64,000 nt of DNA, taken from assembly GCA_947501045.1 (NCBI GenBank), contig CANMUI010000001.1:248001-312000 (forward strand), given 5' to 3'. A program made the position numbers and the translations under genes. Source of the stretch: an uncultured Psychrobacter sp. Lineage in GTDB: Bacteria; Pseudomonadota; Gammaproteobacteria; Pseudomonadales; Moraxellaceae. The notes under the pieces are model-generated. The model had not been told where the DNA came from. It was given only the letters and a program-made list of their open reading frames with translations, and ran no database searches. Of this stretch, positions 8,410-16,813 are shown piece by piece (position 1 is the first letter of the stretch; each line of letters opens with the position of its first letter).

Positions 8410-9306
8410 CTATCGGCTGTGATCTTTACCGCCGATAAAGCGAGCAAGGATATTCAAAGTTAATACCGTCGTGGTAATGAGTAGTGCCGCTGCCCAAGCT
8501 AGCGCATGCCAGTTGTCATAAGGGCTCATAGCAAATTGGTAAATAGTGTTTGGTAAGTTGGCCATCGGCCCCGTCATGTCGGTACTAAAGTACTGGTTGT
8601 TTAAGGCGGTAAACAACAGCGGCGCGGTCTCACCAGTAATACGAGCAAACGCCAATAGCACCCCTGTGGTCAAGCCAGCTCTTGCCGCTTTAATGGTGAC
8701 CGTCGTTACCAGCTTCCATTTTGGTGTACCTAGGGCATACGCCGCTTCGCGCAGGGTATTGGGTACTAGATTGAGCATGTTTTCAGTGGTACGCACCACA
8801 ACGGGAATCACAATCAATGCCAGCGCGATCGCGCCTGCCCAACCTGAGAAACTTTGACCTTTGACCATCAGTGCATAAACAAACAGCCCAATAACGATTG
8901 AAGGGGCAGACAGCAAAATATCGTTTAAAAATCGCGTGACCTTACCTAATAGGCTGCCATGCGAGAATTCCGCTAAGTAAATGCCTGCCATCATGCCGAT
9001 GGGGGCGCCAATCGCTAGACCCGAAAAAGCCAGCATTGCTGAGCCGACGATAGCGTTACGCAGACCACCCTCACTCATAGGCGGCGGTGTATCAGCCACA
9101 AATACGGGCATCTCGACTAAACCTTGAAAGCCTTCGGTGAGAAGTGTAACCAAAATCCAAAGCAGCCAAAACAAACCGAATATCATGGCCGACATCGCAA
9201 ACCCAAGCCCTAGTCTGTTTATAAAACGACGCTTGTTATACAGGCTTTTGCTGTAGCGATCCTCAAAGCTTGAAGAGGGCTTAGTAATCACAGGCGCTAA
9301 AGTCAT
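8410..9306 (-). CDS. pstA: Phosphate ABC transporter permease PstA
   Basis: This 298-residue inner membrane permease pairs with PstC to form the phosphate channel. About six hydrophobic segments can be seen, the first near residues 34-55. The EAA-type loop that contacts PstB appears as TLREAAYALGTPKWKLVTTVTIKAA, followed by ITGETAPLLFTAL, both typical of PstA. AAGGA is present about 10 bases before the ATG. It lies between pstC (60-base gap) and pstB (106-base gap, containing a direct repeat), as expected for pstSCAB order. Confidence 0.96.
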   Translation of the reverse strand: MTLAPVITKPSSSFEDRYSKSLYNKRRFINRLGLGFAMSAMIFGLFWLLWILVTLLTEGFQGLVEMPVFVADTPPPMSEGGLRNAIVGSAMLAFSGLAIGAPIGMMAGIYLAEFSHGSLLGKVTRFLNDILLSAPSIVIGLFVYALMVKGQSFSGWAGAIALALIVIPVVVRTTENMLNLVPNTLREAAYALGTPKWKLVTTVTIKAARAGLTTGVLLAFARITGETAPLLFTALNNQYFSTDMTGPMANLPNTIYQFAMSPYDNWHALAWAAALLITTTVLTLNILARFIGGKDHSR

Positions 9307-9366
9307 AAAAGGCTTGTCCTTTTTGGTTTGGATAGGGCAGCTTCGTACTGAAGCTTTACTGAATTT

Positions 9367-10332
9367 TTAATTGCCAGCTTTTTGGTCAATACGCATGAGC
9401 ATCAATTTAGAGATAGACAACACGATAAAGGTAATCACAAACAGAATCAGCCCTAAATGCAGCAATGACGCTAAGTGCAACTCACTTGATGCCTCGGCAA
9501 ACTCATTGGCCAATGCTGAGGTAATGGTGACGCCAGAAGTAAAGAGACTTGGGCTGATATTAAAGGCATTACCAATCAAAAAGGTCACTGCCATCGTCTC
9601 ACCCAATGCGCGACCAAGACCCAAAATCACCCCACCGACCACGCCTGCTTTGGTATATGGAAGGACAATTTTGAACATCACCTCCCACGTGGTGGCGCCC
9701 ATACCATAAGCTGATTCTTTTAATAAGTCAGGCACTACAGAGAACACATCGCGCATGGTGGCGGCAATAAAGGGAATAATCATAATCGCCAGCACTAACG
9801 AGGCGGTAAACATACCCAGCCCCATGGGCGCACCAGTAAACAGCTTGCCGATGATAGGTAGCGGCCCAATATTTTCAATAAACCAAGGTTGAATGTGATC
9901 GCCAAAGAACGGTGCAAATACAAATAACCCCCACATACCGTAAATGATAGAAGGGATGCCAGCCAAAAGCTCAATGGCAATACCTAAGGGCCTTTTCAAA
10001 AAAACAGGGCATAATTCGGTTAAGAAGATGGCAATACCGAAGCTGACGGGTACCGCAATGCAGATCGCGATCATTGAGGTGACGAGCGTACCGTAAATGG
10101 GCGCTAGTGCCCCGTATTGATTGCCTACTGTATCCCAGTTATTGCTGGTATAAAACCCAAGGCCAAATTCGCTGATACTCGGCCATGCACCCACAACTAA
10201 CGAGAGCATGATGCCGCCAAGCGCCAATAGAACCAATATGGCAAACGCTTTGGTCGCATTGACAAAAACGGCATCAATGCGTCTTTGTTTGGCTACTCGA
10301 TGCTTTGCTAGTTGGGATTTTAGATCTGCCAT
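9367..10332 (-). CDS. pstC: Phosphate ABC transporter permease PstC
   Basis: This 321-residue protein is the second membrane subunit of the Pst transporter. It has hydrophobic segments from about residue 28 to the C terminus. The EAA loop reads LLKESAYGMGATTWEVMFKIVLPY, followed by the PstC-typical GRALGETMAVTFLIGN. The residues NNWDTVGNQYGALAPIYGTL and LLAGIPSIIYGMWGLFVFAP are also characteristic. Length and order (directly downstream of pstS) fit the family. Confidence 0.96.
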   Translation of the reverse strand: MADLKSQLAKHRVAKQRRIDAVFVNATKAFAILVLLALGGIMLSLVVGAWPSISEFGLGFYTSNNWDTVGNQYGALAPIYGTLVTSMIAICIAVPVSFGIAIFLTELCPVFLKRPLGIAIELLAGIPSIIYGMWGLFVFAPFFGDHIQPWFIENIGPLPIIGKLFTGAPMGLGMFTASLVLAIMIIPFIAATMRDVFSVVPDLLKESAYGMGATTWEVMFKIVLPYTKAGVVGGVILGLGRALGETMAVTFLIGNAFNISPSLFTSGVTITSALANEFAEASSELHLASLLHLGLILFVITFIVLSISKLMLMRIDQKAGN

Positions 10333-10401
10333 AAAAGCCTCAATACTCTAATTAGCCTAGTAAGTTATGGTTTTAATGGAACTGCGCTTTAGTTAATCCG
10401 A

Positions 10402-11544
10402 CTAAGAGGGGTTATAAACAGGCTGACCTTCGCTATCGACGACCTCATTCCATTTGGCTTTAAATAAATCTACAGCAGTATCAGAGAAGGGCACATAATC
10501 AAGCGCCATAGCGTCGTCATCTCCTTGAGCATAAGCCCAGTCAAAGAAGTTGAATACACCAGCGATTTGCTGCGCATCTTCAGGCTGCTTATGCACTAAG
10601 ATAAAGGTAGCCGCAGCGATTGGCCATGCTTGCTCAGTCTCGGAGTTGGTGATAATTTTATAAAACCCTTCTTGCTGTGACCAATCGATGTCACCAGCGG
10701 CGGCGAAGGTCTCAGCAGAGGGCTGTACCACGTTACCTGCCGCGTTTTTGAGGGCGACGTGTGACATACCGTTTTGTTTGGCATATGCATATTCAACATA
10801 ACCGATAGCGTTATTCATACGTGTTACGTAGCTTGAAACGCCCTCGTTGCCTTTGCCGCCCGCACCCGTTGCTGAAGTTGGCCATTTCACCGTTTTATCC
10901 ACGCCAACATTGTCTTTCCAGTCGCTGGAGACTTTAGCCAGATAATCAGTGAAATTAAAAGTCGTACCCGAACCGTCTGAGCGAAATACCGTGGTAATAG
11001 CGGCATCAGGAAGGGTTAACTCAGGATTCATAGCAGCGATGGCAGGGTCATTCCAGTTGCTGATCTTGCCAAGGTAGATATCTGCTAACATCTCCCCATC
11101 TAGCTGCAACTGACCCGGTTCAATACCTTCGATATTGACGACAGGGACGACGCCGCCGATGACGGTTGGGAACTGAATCAGACCTGCTTCGTTTAGCTCA
11201 TCTGGAGTCATAGGGGCGTCAGATGCACCAAAATCTACCGTTTTGGCGATGATTTGCTTGATACCACCGGATGAGCCGATTGACTGATAATTCACTTGAC
11301 CGCCTGTTGCCTTGTTATAGGCATCTGACCATTTAGCATAGACAGGCTGCGGAAAAGAAGCGCCAGCTCCAGTGATGTTCATGGATATGTTTTCAGCCGA
11401 ATTAGCATCGCCAGAAGCAGCCGTTGCCGTATTAGCTGATACTGCGCTATCAATGGTTTCATTATCGTTGCTACTTGTCGTTTGATTGCAAGCAGCTAAG
11501 GTAAAGGCACTAACGACGGCTACCGTTATTAATGAATGACGCAT
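10402..11544 (-). CDS. pstS: Periplasmic phosphate-binding lipoprotein PstS
   Basis: The 380-residue protein binds phosphate outside the inner membrane and delivers it to PstCA. It begins with a lipoprotein signal, MRHSLITVAV to FTLAAC, with Cys19 as the lipidated residue. A Thr/Ser/Asn-rich linker of about 35 residues precedes the binding domain, which starts with ITGAGASFPQPVYAKW. Phosphate-site motifs GSSGGIKQI, FGASDAPMT and FRSDGSGTTFNFTDYL are intact. Most proteobacterial PstS proteins are soluble periplasmic, so the lipoprotein form is worth noting. AGGAG lies 6-10 bases before the ATG, and a Pho box is found 100-117 bases upstream. Confidence 0.96.
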   Translation of the reverse strand: MRHSLITVAVVSAFTLAACNQTTSSNDNETIDSAVSANTATAASGDANSAENISMNITGAGASFPQPVYAKWSDAYNKATGGQVNYQSIGSSGGIKQIIAKTVDFGASDAPMTPDELNEAGLIQFPTVIGGVVPVVNIEGIEPGQLQLDGEMLADIYLGKISNWNDPAIAAMNPELTLPDAAITTVFRSDGSGTTFNFTDYLAKVSSDWKDNVGVDKTVKWPTSATGAGGKGNEGVSSYVTRMNNAIGYVEYAYAKQNGMSHVALKNAAGNVVQPSAETFAAAGDIDWSQQEGFYKIITNSETEQAWPIAAATFILVHKQPEDAQQIAGVFNFFDWAYAQGDDDAMALDYVPFSDTAVDLFKAKWNEVVDSEGQPVYNPS

Positions 11545-11643
11545 TATTTCTCCTAAAAGTTTTTTTTATCAGGCATTTATAAATAACAATGACAACGCTG
11601 CAACTATGCCCTGTGGTTAATGAGCCCATTGTGACAAGCAAAT

Positions 11644-11661
11644 ATGACAGTTTGATGACAT
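11644..11661 (-). promoter_or_regulatory. Pho box upstream of pstS
   Basis: On the minus strand the sequence is ATGTCATCAAACTGTCAT: two 7-base half-sites (ATGTCAT, CTGTCAT) separated by CAAA. This is the 7+4+7 direct-repeat layout of the PhoB binding site. A -10-like ACAATG lies 11 bases beyond the second half-site, as expected for PhoB-dependent promoters. The same 18 bases occur upstream of phoB. Confidence 0.85.
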
Positions 11662-11805
11662 AAAAAATATTTATAAAAATATGTCAAAAGTGACTGTATT
11701 TTTTATTTAGGATTGATCATAGTGAGGGTATTTAAATAGAAGAGAACAAAACGCCCTAGTATAATGACGGAGATTTATTTCAATCATTTATGCAATGAGA
11801 ACCTT

Positions 11806-12468
11806 ATGTCATCAACCTTGTCATCAGCTTCGTCGTCTGCGATATCGTCAGCTCGCTCATCAACGCTTTCAAACACTATTAATATGCATGAGGTGACCGA
11901 GTTTCTATTAGCGCTTGATGCACTAAAGCATGTCAATCGCCGTAACCACATTACTAAAAACGGTAGTGAGTCGCTGCGAGTAGAGAATTCCGCCGAGCAT
12001 TCATGGCACTTAGCGATGGCGTGCTGGTCAATAGCGGAGTTATTTGAGCTGGACGTGAATCACGAGACATTGCTAAAAATGGCATTGGTGCATGATTTAG
12101 GAGAGATTGATGTGGGTGACACGTTTTTGTATGCTCGCGCCCGCAGTGATGCGCACATCAAAGAGCGTGACGGTATAGCACGTCTGCAAGCCCAGCAGGG
12201 TAACGGGATTGGCAACTTGAGTAAAATCTGGGAGGAGCAAGAGACTGGCAATAGCACTGAGACCCAACTGCTAAAAGTAGTGGATCGGCCATTGCCTTTT
12301 TTGTTGAATCTAAACACTGAGGGCAAAACGTGGATAGAGCTGGGTATCACACGCTCACAAGTGGCTGGGGCACATGAGTTTATTGCCGATACTTTTCCTG
12401 CAGTGCATCAGTGGCTGGTCACCCAAATCGATTATGCGACCAAGCAAGGCTGGCTGATTGATGCTTGA
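11806..12468 (+). CDS. HD-domain hydrolase (HDDC2 / YfbR-like 5'-nucleotidase)
   Basis: The protein has HD-superfamily metal-binding motifs: RVENSAEHSWHLAM gives the first histidine, LVHDLGEIDVGDTF the HD pair, and a later aspartate is expected in the helical domain. Family members such as YfbR and HDDC2 dephosphorylate deoxynucleoside 5'-monophosphates; activity here is inferred. The start is uncertain. ATG 11806 gives 220 residues and is preceded by GAGA; a frame from 11764 adds 14 residues; ATG 11884 removes a low-complexity Ser/Ala stretch that looks non-essential. It converges on psd with a 6-base gap and no terminator between. Confidence 0.8.
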   Translation: MSSTLSSASSSAISSARSSTLSNTINMHEVTEFLLALDALKHVNRRNHITKNGSESLRVENSAEHSWHLAMACWSIAELFELDVNHETLLKMALVHDLGEIDVGDTFLYARARSDAHIKERDGIARLQAQQGNGIGNLSKIWEEQETGNSTETQLLKVVDRPLPFLLNLNTEGKTWIELGITRSQVAGAHEFIADTFPAVHQWLVTQIDYATKQGWLIDA

Positions 12469-12474
12469 GTTTTA

Positions 12475-13308
12475 TTAGACCTTAGCCACGCCTAATAATT
12501 GACCCATTTGTACCACACTATTTGCGTGTAAACCATTTAACCAATCTGCCTTTGCCTCTTTTGGCAAGATGACTATAGCGGTTGAACCCAGATAAAAACG
12601 CCCAAGCTCATCGCCTTTCTCGAGCTTCATATTGTGCTCAGCTTCTTGAATATCATCGGTGCGTACAATTTTGCCAGTAGCGACACTTTCGATACCGGCG
12701 ACAATCATCGCACCAACCATGACCACCGCCGCTTTGCCATACTGAGTATCAAACAGACAAACCAAACGCTCGTTGCGAGCAAACAAATCAGGCACGTTGG
12801 CAGCGGTAGTGTTGTTGACTGAAAACAGCGTACCCGGCACATAACGAGTCTTTGTCAGCGTACCGGCAAAAGGCATATGCACACGGTGATAATTGCTTGG
12901 CGCTAGATAGATGGTCGCAAAGCTGCCATCAGCGAAATAATGACCGTCGCTGCTATCAGCAAGTAGTTGTCCTATATCGTAGTGGCGACCTTTAGCTTGT
13001 AGTAGCTTACTGTCATCAATTTGTCCAAGCTGCGATATGATACCGTCAGCGGGGCTAACAATGCCGTTTGCGGTTGGGTCTATCGCCCGTGCCTCGTCTT
13101 TGAGCTCACGGGTAAAAAAGTCATTAAAGCTCTCATAGGCATTAAAGCTCTGACGTTCATATTCGTCTAGGCTGACACCATAAGCTTTGGCAAAACTGCG
13201 GATAAAGGCGCGCTTGACGACAGGGTGACGACTGGCGGCTAAGCGTCCAGCAATTTTACTTAGTTTTTGTTGGGGAACAAATTGTTGTATGGTGGTAAAT
13301 AAGGTCAT
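12475..13308 (-). CDS. psd: Phosphatidylserine decarboxylase proenzyme
   Basis: This enzyme decarboxylates phosphatidylserine to phosphatidylethanolamine at the inner membrane. The proenzyme cleaves itself inside LGST, here residues 240-243, so that Ser242 becomes the pyruvoyl group of the small alpha chain. SPADG (Asp88) and the histidines in YHRVHMPFAG are the expected self-processing and catalytic residues. At 277 residues the length fits the short bacterial form. Downstream it faces the HD hydrolase; upstream it is divergent from dtd. Confidence 0.96.
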   Translation of the reverse strand: MTLFTTIQQFVPQQKLSKIAGRLAASRHPVVKRAFIRSFAKAYGVSLDEYERQSFNAYESFNDFFTRELKDEARAIDPTANGIVSPADGIISQLGQIDDSKLLQAKGRHYDIGQLLADSSDGHYFADGSFATIYLAPSNYHRVHMPFAGTLTKTRYVPGTLFSVNNTTAANVPDLFARNERLVCLFDTQYGKAAVVMVGAMIVAGIESVATGKIVRTDDIQEAEHNMKLEKGDELGRFYLGSTAIVILPKEAKADWLNGLHANSVVQMGQLLGVAKV

Positions 13309-13450
13309 AGTGGGCTACCGAAATATTTTTAGAATGAAAATAGGCTATGAAGACGGAAAAAATATGAGGTTGTATTTTATCATGGACAACGTCTGCCCGT
13401 GTGATCATAATCGATCAAAGCTACGAATATCATGAATAAAGGGTTAGTGA

Positions 13451-13906
13451 ATGAAGGCACTTATACAGCGAGTAAGCACTGCTAATGTGGAAGTTGATAA
13501 CAACTGTGTGGGTTCAATTGAATATGGAATACTAGCGTATGTTGGGCTGGGGCATGATGATAACTTGCAAAGTACGCAGCGGATGATTGATAAAATTCTC
13601 ACCTATCGTATTTTTGAGAATGATAGCGACCCTGCGAAGCGTGGTAAATTGGATCAAAACGTCCAGCAAGTTGGCGGTGGGTTACTGTTAATACCGCAGT
13701 TTACTTTGATGGCAAAGACTGATAAAGGTCGCCGTCCTGACTTTGGCGGAGCAATGGCGCCAGATAGCGCCCAAGCGTTATTCGCTGATATGATAGTCTA
13801 TGCCAAATCGCAATATCCAAAGATTGCCAGCGGTCAGTTCGGGGCTGATATGCAAGTAACCAGTATCAATGATGGACCATTGAACTTTTTATTAGAAATA
13901 ATTTAA
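13451..13906 (+). CDS. dtd: D-aminoacyl-tRNA deacylase
   Basis: The 151-residue protein hydrolyses D-amino acids from mischarged tRNA. It begins MKALIQRVSTANVEVD, a strongly conserved Dtd start, and carries the variant IPQFTLMAKTDKGRRPDF of the SQFTL motif and NDGPLNF in place of the usual NGPVT motif near the C terminus. Length is typical (about 145-150). It precedes phoB by 113 bases, but a Pho box lies in between, so phoB can be transcribed separately. Confidence 0.94.
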   Translation: MKALIQRVSTANVEVDNNCVGSIEYGILAYVGLGHDDNLQSTQRMIDKILTYRIFENDSDPAKRGKLDQNVQQVGGGLLLIPQFTLMAKTDKGRRPDFGGAMAPDSAQALFADMIVYAKSQYPKIASGQFGADMQVTSINDGPLNFLLEII

Positions 13907-13912
13907 ATGTAA

Positions 13913-13930
13913 ATGTCATCAAACTGTCAT
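13913..13930 (+). promoter_or_regulatory. Pho box upstream of phoB
   Basis: ATGTCATCAAACTGTCAT is base-for-base the same as the box ahead of pstS, with the 7+4+7 layout. TTAATG, 11 bases further on, is a plausible -10. The box starts 7 bases after the dtd stop codon. It predicts autoregulation of phoB by PhoB. Confidence 0.87.
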
Positions 13931-14019
13931 AATTAATCGGTTTAATGAGCAAACATTGGCGAGTGCTTATCGTCTTTTTGAACGCCAACTATTTTTTGTA
14001 TCTTAAGAAAGGCTTTCAT

Positions 14020-14724
14020 ATGCAAAATGAACAGATTTTAATTGTCGAAGATGAGCCAGCGATTCGCGAGATGGTGGTGATGACGTTAGAGATGGCTGGA
14101 TTTGAGAGTTTGCAGGCGGCTGATGTCTCAGAGGCGCATCAGCAAGTCGTTGATCATCGTCCAGCACTGATTTTGCTCGATTGGATGTTGCCCGGTGATA
14201 AAAGCGGCATTGATTTTTGCCGTATGCTCAAAAGCGATGAGCTACTCTCTGAGATCCCTGTCATTATGTTGACCGCCAAAAGCGAGGAAGATAGTAAGGT
14301 TCACGGTCTTGATGCTGGCGCTGATGACTATATGACCAAACCCTTTTCCACCCGTGAGCTGATTTCACGGATAAAGGCGGTATTGCGCCGTAGCAGTGCG
14401 CTTGGTACTGAGAAGACGATCGACGTAGGTAAGCTGAGCCTAGATCCTAAAAGTCAGCGCGTCACCGCTGATGGTACGCTCATAAATATCGGTCCGACAG
14501 AGTATCGATTGCTGGCGTTTTTTATGAGCCATCCGGAGCGTGCTTATACGCGAGCGCAGTTGCTAGATCAGGTCTGGGGCGGTAATGTTTACATCGAAGA
14601 TCGCACGATTGATGTCCATATTCGGCGTTTACGTAAACTGTTGCGACCATATGACTGTGATACCTTGATCCAAACGGTTCGTGGTACTGGCTATCGGTTC
14701 TCTAATTTAGTCGAGCAAGAGTAG
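14020..14724 (+). CDS. phoB: Phosphate regulon response regulator PhoB
   Basis: This OmpR-family regulator has an N-terminal receiver with the acidic pair in VEDEPAIRE, phospho-acceptor Asp54 in LLDWMLPG, and a conserved Lys in DYMTKPF. The C-terminal winged helix (about 135-230) includes IGPTEYRLLAFFMSHPERAY and RTIDVHIRRLRKLL. When phosphorylated by PhoR it binds Pho boxes. The start at 14020 (MQNEQILIVEDE) gives 234 residues, close to the usual 229, and has AAGAAAGG at 14005-14012. The longer frame from 13945 would overlap the promoter. Confidence 0.96.
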   Translation: MQNEQILIVEDEPAIREMVVMTLEMAGFESLQAADVSEAHQQVVDHRPALILLDWMLPGDKSGIDFCRMLKSDELLSEIPVIMLTAKSEEDSKVHGLDAGADDYMTKPFSTRELISRIKAVLRRSSALGTEKTIDVGKLSLDPKSQRVTADGTLINIGPTEYRLLAFFMSHPERAYTRAQLLDQVWGGNVYIEDRTIDVHIRRLRKLLRPYDCDTLIQTVRGTGYRFSNLVEQE

Positions 14725-14797
14725 GGTCTGTTGAACATTCAAATATTAGGGCTGCTGATAGCCATGCAGCTGCTTATAAAGACGGTGGATAAACACG

Positions 14798-15925
14798 ATG
14801 ACGCCTAGAAACACTGACTCACAAGATCCGCAGAACCAAGATTCTCCGCAAAGTACAACAGATCAACTCACAAAAATCAGAAGCGCCCTACGAGCACTAC
14901 GTGATGCGATGATTTTGCTCAATGATGATGATGGTTTGGAGTGGTGGAATCAGGCGGCCGAGGATCTGTTATTATTGCAACCAGACGATCAGGGCAAGTG
15001 TATTTTTGACTTCATTACAGCACCTGAATTCCGAAAGTATTATCAGAATGTAACGTCGCCTAATGATGGCGTGCATATCGCCTCATGGCGAGATCCAAAG
15101 CGTTATTTAAAGTGTGAGCTCACCCATTTTGGGGATGAAAAGCTGCTGATCATTTATGATGTGACCCGTTTGCAGCATCTGGAGCAAATGCGCCGCGACT
15201 TTGTGGCCAATGTCTCTCATGAGCTGCGCACGCCTTTAACGGTGCTGATGGGTTACCTTGAAAACTTCTCAGATCAGCCAGACATGCCTCCGCATTGGCA
15301 GCGCGGTTTTGAGCTGATGACCCAGCAGACCGCGCGGATGAATAGAGTGGTGAATGACTTATTGCTGCTATCTCGCATCGAGATCGAAGAGACCCATGAG
15401 TTGCATTATATCGATATGAGCAGCCTGCTCACCCACGTCTATAATGACGCACAGGTTTATAACCAAGAATATGGGCATACGATTAGCTTGCAGATAGATA
15501 CGGACGCTGGTTTATTTGGTTCAGAGATGTATCTCAATAGCGCATTATCCAATCTGGTTGTTAATGCGATCAAATATACCCCTAAAGGCGGCAATATCGT
15601 CATCAGTTGGACAAAAACTCTAGAGGGCTGCCGATTTGCAGTCACAGATGATGGGATTGGCATTGCCCAACAGCATATTACCCGTTTAACTGAGCGTTTT
15701 TATCGCGTCGATAGTGGTCGTAGCCGTGCTACCGGAGGGACAGGGTTGGGACTGGCGATTGTAAAACATGTCTTGTATCAATATAACTCAAATTTACAAA
15801 TTGAATCGGTAGAAGGCGTAGGTTCGACATTTAGTGCCGTATTCCCAAGCGCTCATGTTCGCTCTATGCCTAACAATACAACTGCTCATACTAAGCCAGA
15901 TCCTGCTATCATCCGTTCAAAATAA
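14798..15925 (+). CDS. phoR: Phosphate regulon sensor histidine kinase PhoR, apparently without membrane segments
   Basis: The 375-residue kinase has a PAS-like region at about 25-125, the H-box FVANVSHELRTPLTVLMGY with phospho-accepting His141, and the ATPase domain with N-box NLVVNAIKYT, DDGIGI and GTGLGLAIVKHV. The position directly behind phoB identifies it. Unlike E. coli PhoR, no hydrophobic membrane segment precedes the PAS region: the first 25 residues are polar. A stop codon a few codons upstream in the same frame, with no ATG, GTG or TTG between, excludes a longer start. The kinase therefore appears to be cytosolic or to rely on contacts with PhoU and the Pst transporter. Confidence 0.92.
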   Translation: MTPRNTDSQDPQNQDSPQSTTDQLTKIRSALRALRDAMILLNDDDGLEWWNQAAEDLLLLQPDDQGKCIFDFITAPEFRKYYQNVTSPNDGVHIASWRDPKRYLKCELTHFGDEKLLIIYDVTRLQHLEQMRRDFVANVSHELRTPLTVLMGYLENFSDQPDMPPHWQRGFELMTQQTARMNRVVNDLLLLSRIEIEETHELHYIDMSSLLTHVYNDAQVYNQEYGHTISLQIDTDAGLFGSEMYLNSALSNLVVNAIKYTPKGGNIVISWTKTLEGCRFAVTDDGIGIAQQHITRLTERFYRVDSGRSRATGGTGLGLAIVKHVLYQYNSNLQIESVEGVGSTFSAVFPSAHVRSMPNNTTAHTKPDPAIIRSK

Positions 15926-15957
15926 AAAAGAAGGCACGGTATCGGTTTTAAAGTGAA

Positions 15958-16002
15958 GTGATTAAATGTAAGGTGACTAAATGTGAGGCGATTAAAAGTA
16001 AA
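15958..16002. repeat. Three degenerate 15-bp tandem units after phoR
   Basis: GTGATTAAATGTAAG, GTGACTAAATGTGAG and GCGATTAAAAGTAAA follow each other without gaps between the convergent phoR and M23 peptidase genes. Confidence 0.75.
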
Positions 16003-16050
16003 TCTACCTAACACGCCCCGTTTTTGCTTCGCCAAGTTATGAGTCAACTA

Positions 16051-16647
16051 TTAGCTGTCAGGTTTTATTAGTAAGGGATAAGGGTTGACCGCTTGCCCGT
16101 TAATATAGATACCATAATGCACGTGCGGCGGTGTGCCTTTGGCATTACCACTATCGCCGACATAGCCGATCGTGTCACCCACATCAACCCAGTCATTGGG
16201 CTCAATATCAGCATAATCTTTCAAATGCGCATAATAATGCCCCGCACCGCCAGGCCCGACGATGACGACGACGCGGCCGCCCAAGTTATTATGACCCACC
16301 TTTCTGACGATACCTTGGGTGGTGGCTTGAATAGGGGTGCCACGATCCGCAAATATATCGATGCCCTCATGACTGCGACCTTGGCTTCGCGCCGCGCCCC
16401 AAGTATCTGTTAAATGCTGGCCGGGTAATGGACTGGGTAGGCTATTTTCTGTAGGCAATTCTTGCTGCATAAGGCTCAGCTGCTGCCATTTTGCGACTAT
16501 AAAAGACTGAGTTTGCTGACTAATACTGGGGAGTAATTTATCAAGTACAAACAACAAGGCTAGCACTACTAGTGATTTGAATAGCACACTAAGCAGACGA
16601 CTGAAAAATGATGGTTTTTGGGGCTGGTTTTGTCTGTTAGAGGGCAT
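16051..16647 (-). CDS. M23-family metallopeptidase, membrane-anchored
   Basis: The 198-residue protein has one hydrophobic segment at about 17-41 (SVLFKSLVVLALLFVLDKL), probably an uncleaved N-terminal anchor. It is followed by a periplasmic M23/LytM domain with SHEGIDIFADRGTPI (zinc ligands His and Asp), GHYYAHL and the HVHYGIY tail. With the zinc residues intact it may cut peptidoglycan peptides or act on an amidase. No coiled coil of the EnvC/NlpD type is present. It is convergent with phoR and divergent from exoX. Confidence 0.88.
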   Translation of the reverse strand: MPSNRQNQPQKPSFFSRLLSVLFKSLVVLALLFVLDKLLPSISQQTQSFIVAKWQQLSLMQQELPTENSLPSPLPGQHLTDTWGAARSQGRSHEGIDIFADRGTPIQATTQGIVRKVGHNNLGGRVVVIVGPGGAGHYYAHLKDYADIEPNDWVDVGDTIGYVGDSGNAKGTPPHVHYGIYINGQAVNPYPLLIKPDS

Positions 16648-16813
16648 TGGTCTCTCTGTTTCTCAAATGGTTTTGAGGCGTATGATTGAGTGGTACTATA
16701 GGTTTGTTGTTTTATACCTTTTATAGTTGATATTAAAGTATCAATTTTATTTTGTGTCGACTATATATATTATAGCGTCTACTTCTTCATTCAGCTTATA
16801 ACGGTTTTGATTT

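Noticed and set aside
16727..16744. TTGATA-TTAAAG-TATCAA inverted repeat between the M23 peptidase gene and exoX
   Set aside because: Six-base AT-rich arms are expected by chance in this composition, and no regulator is suggested.
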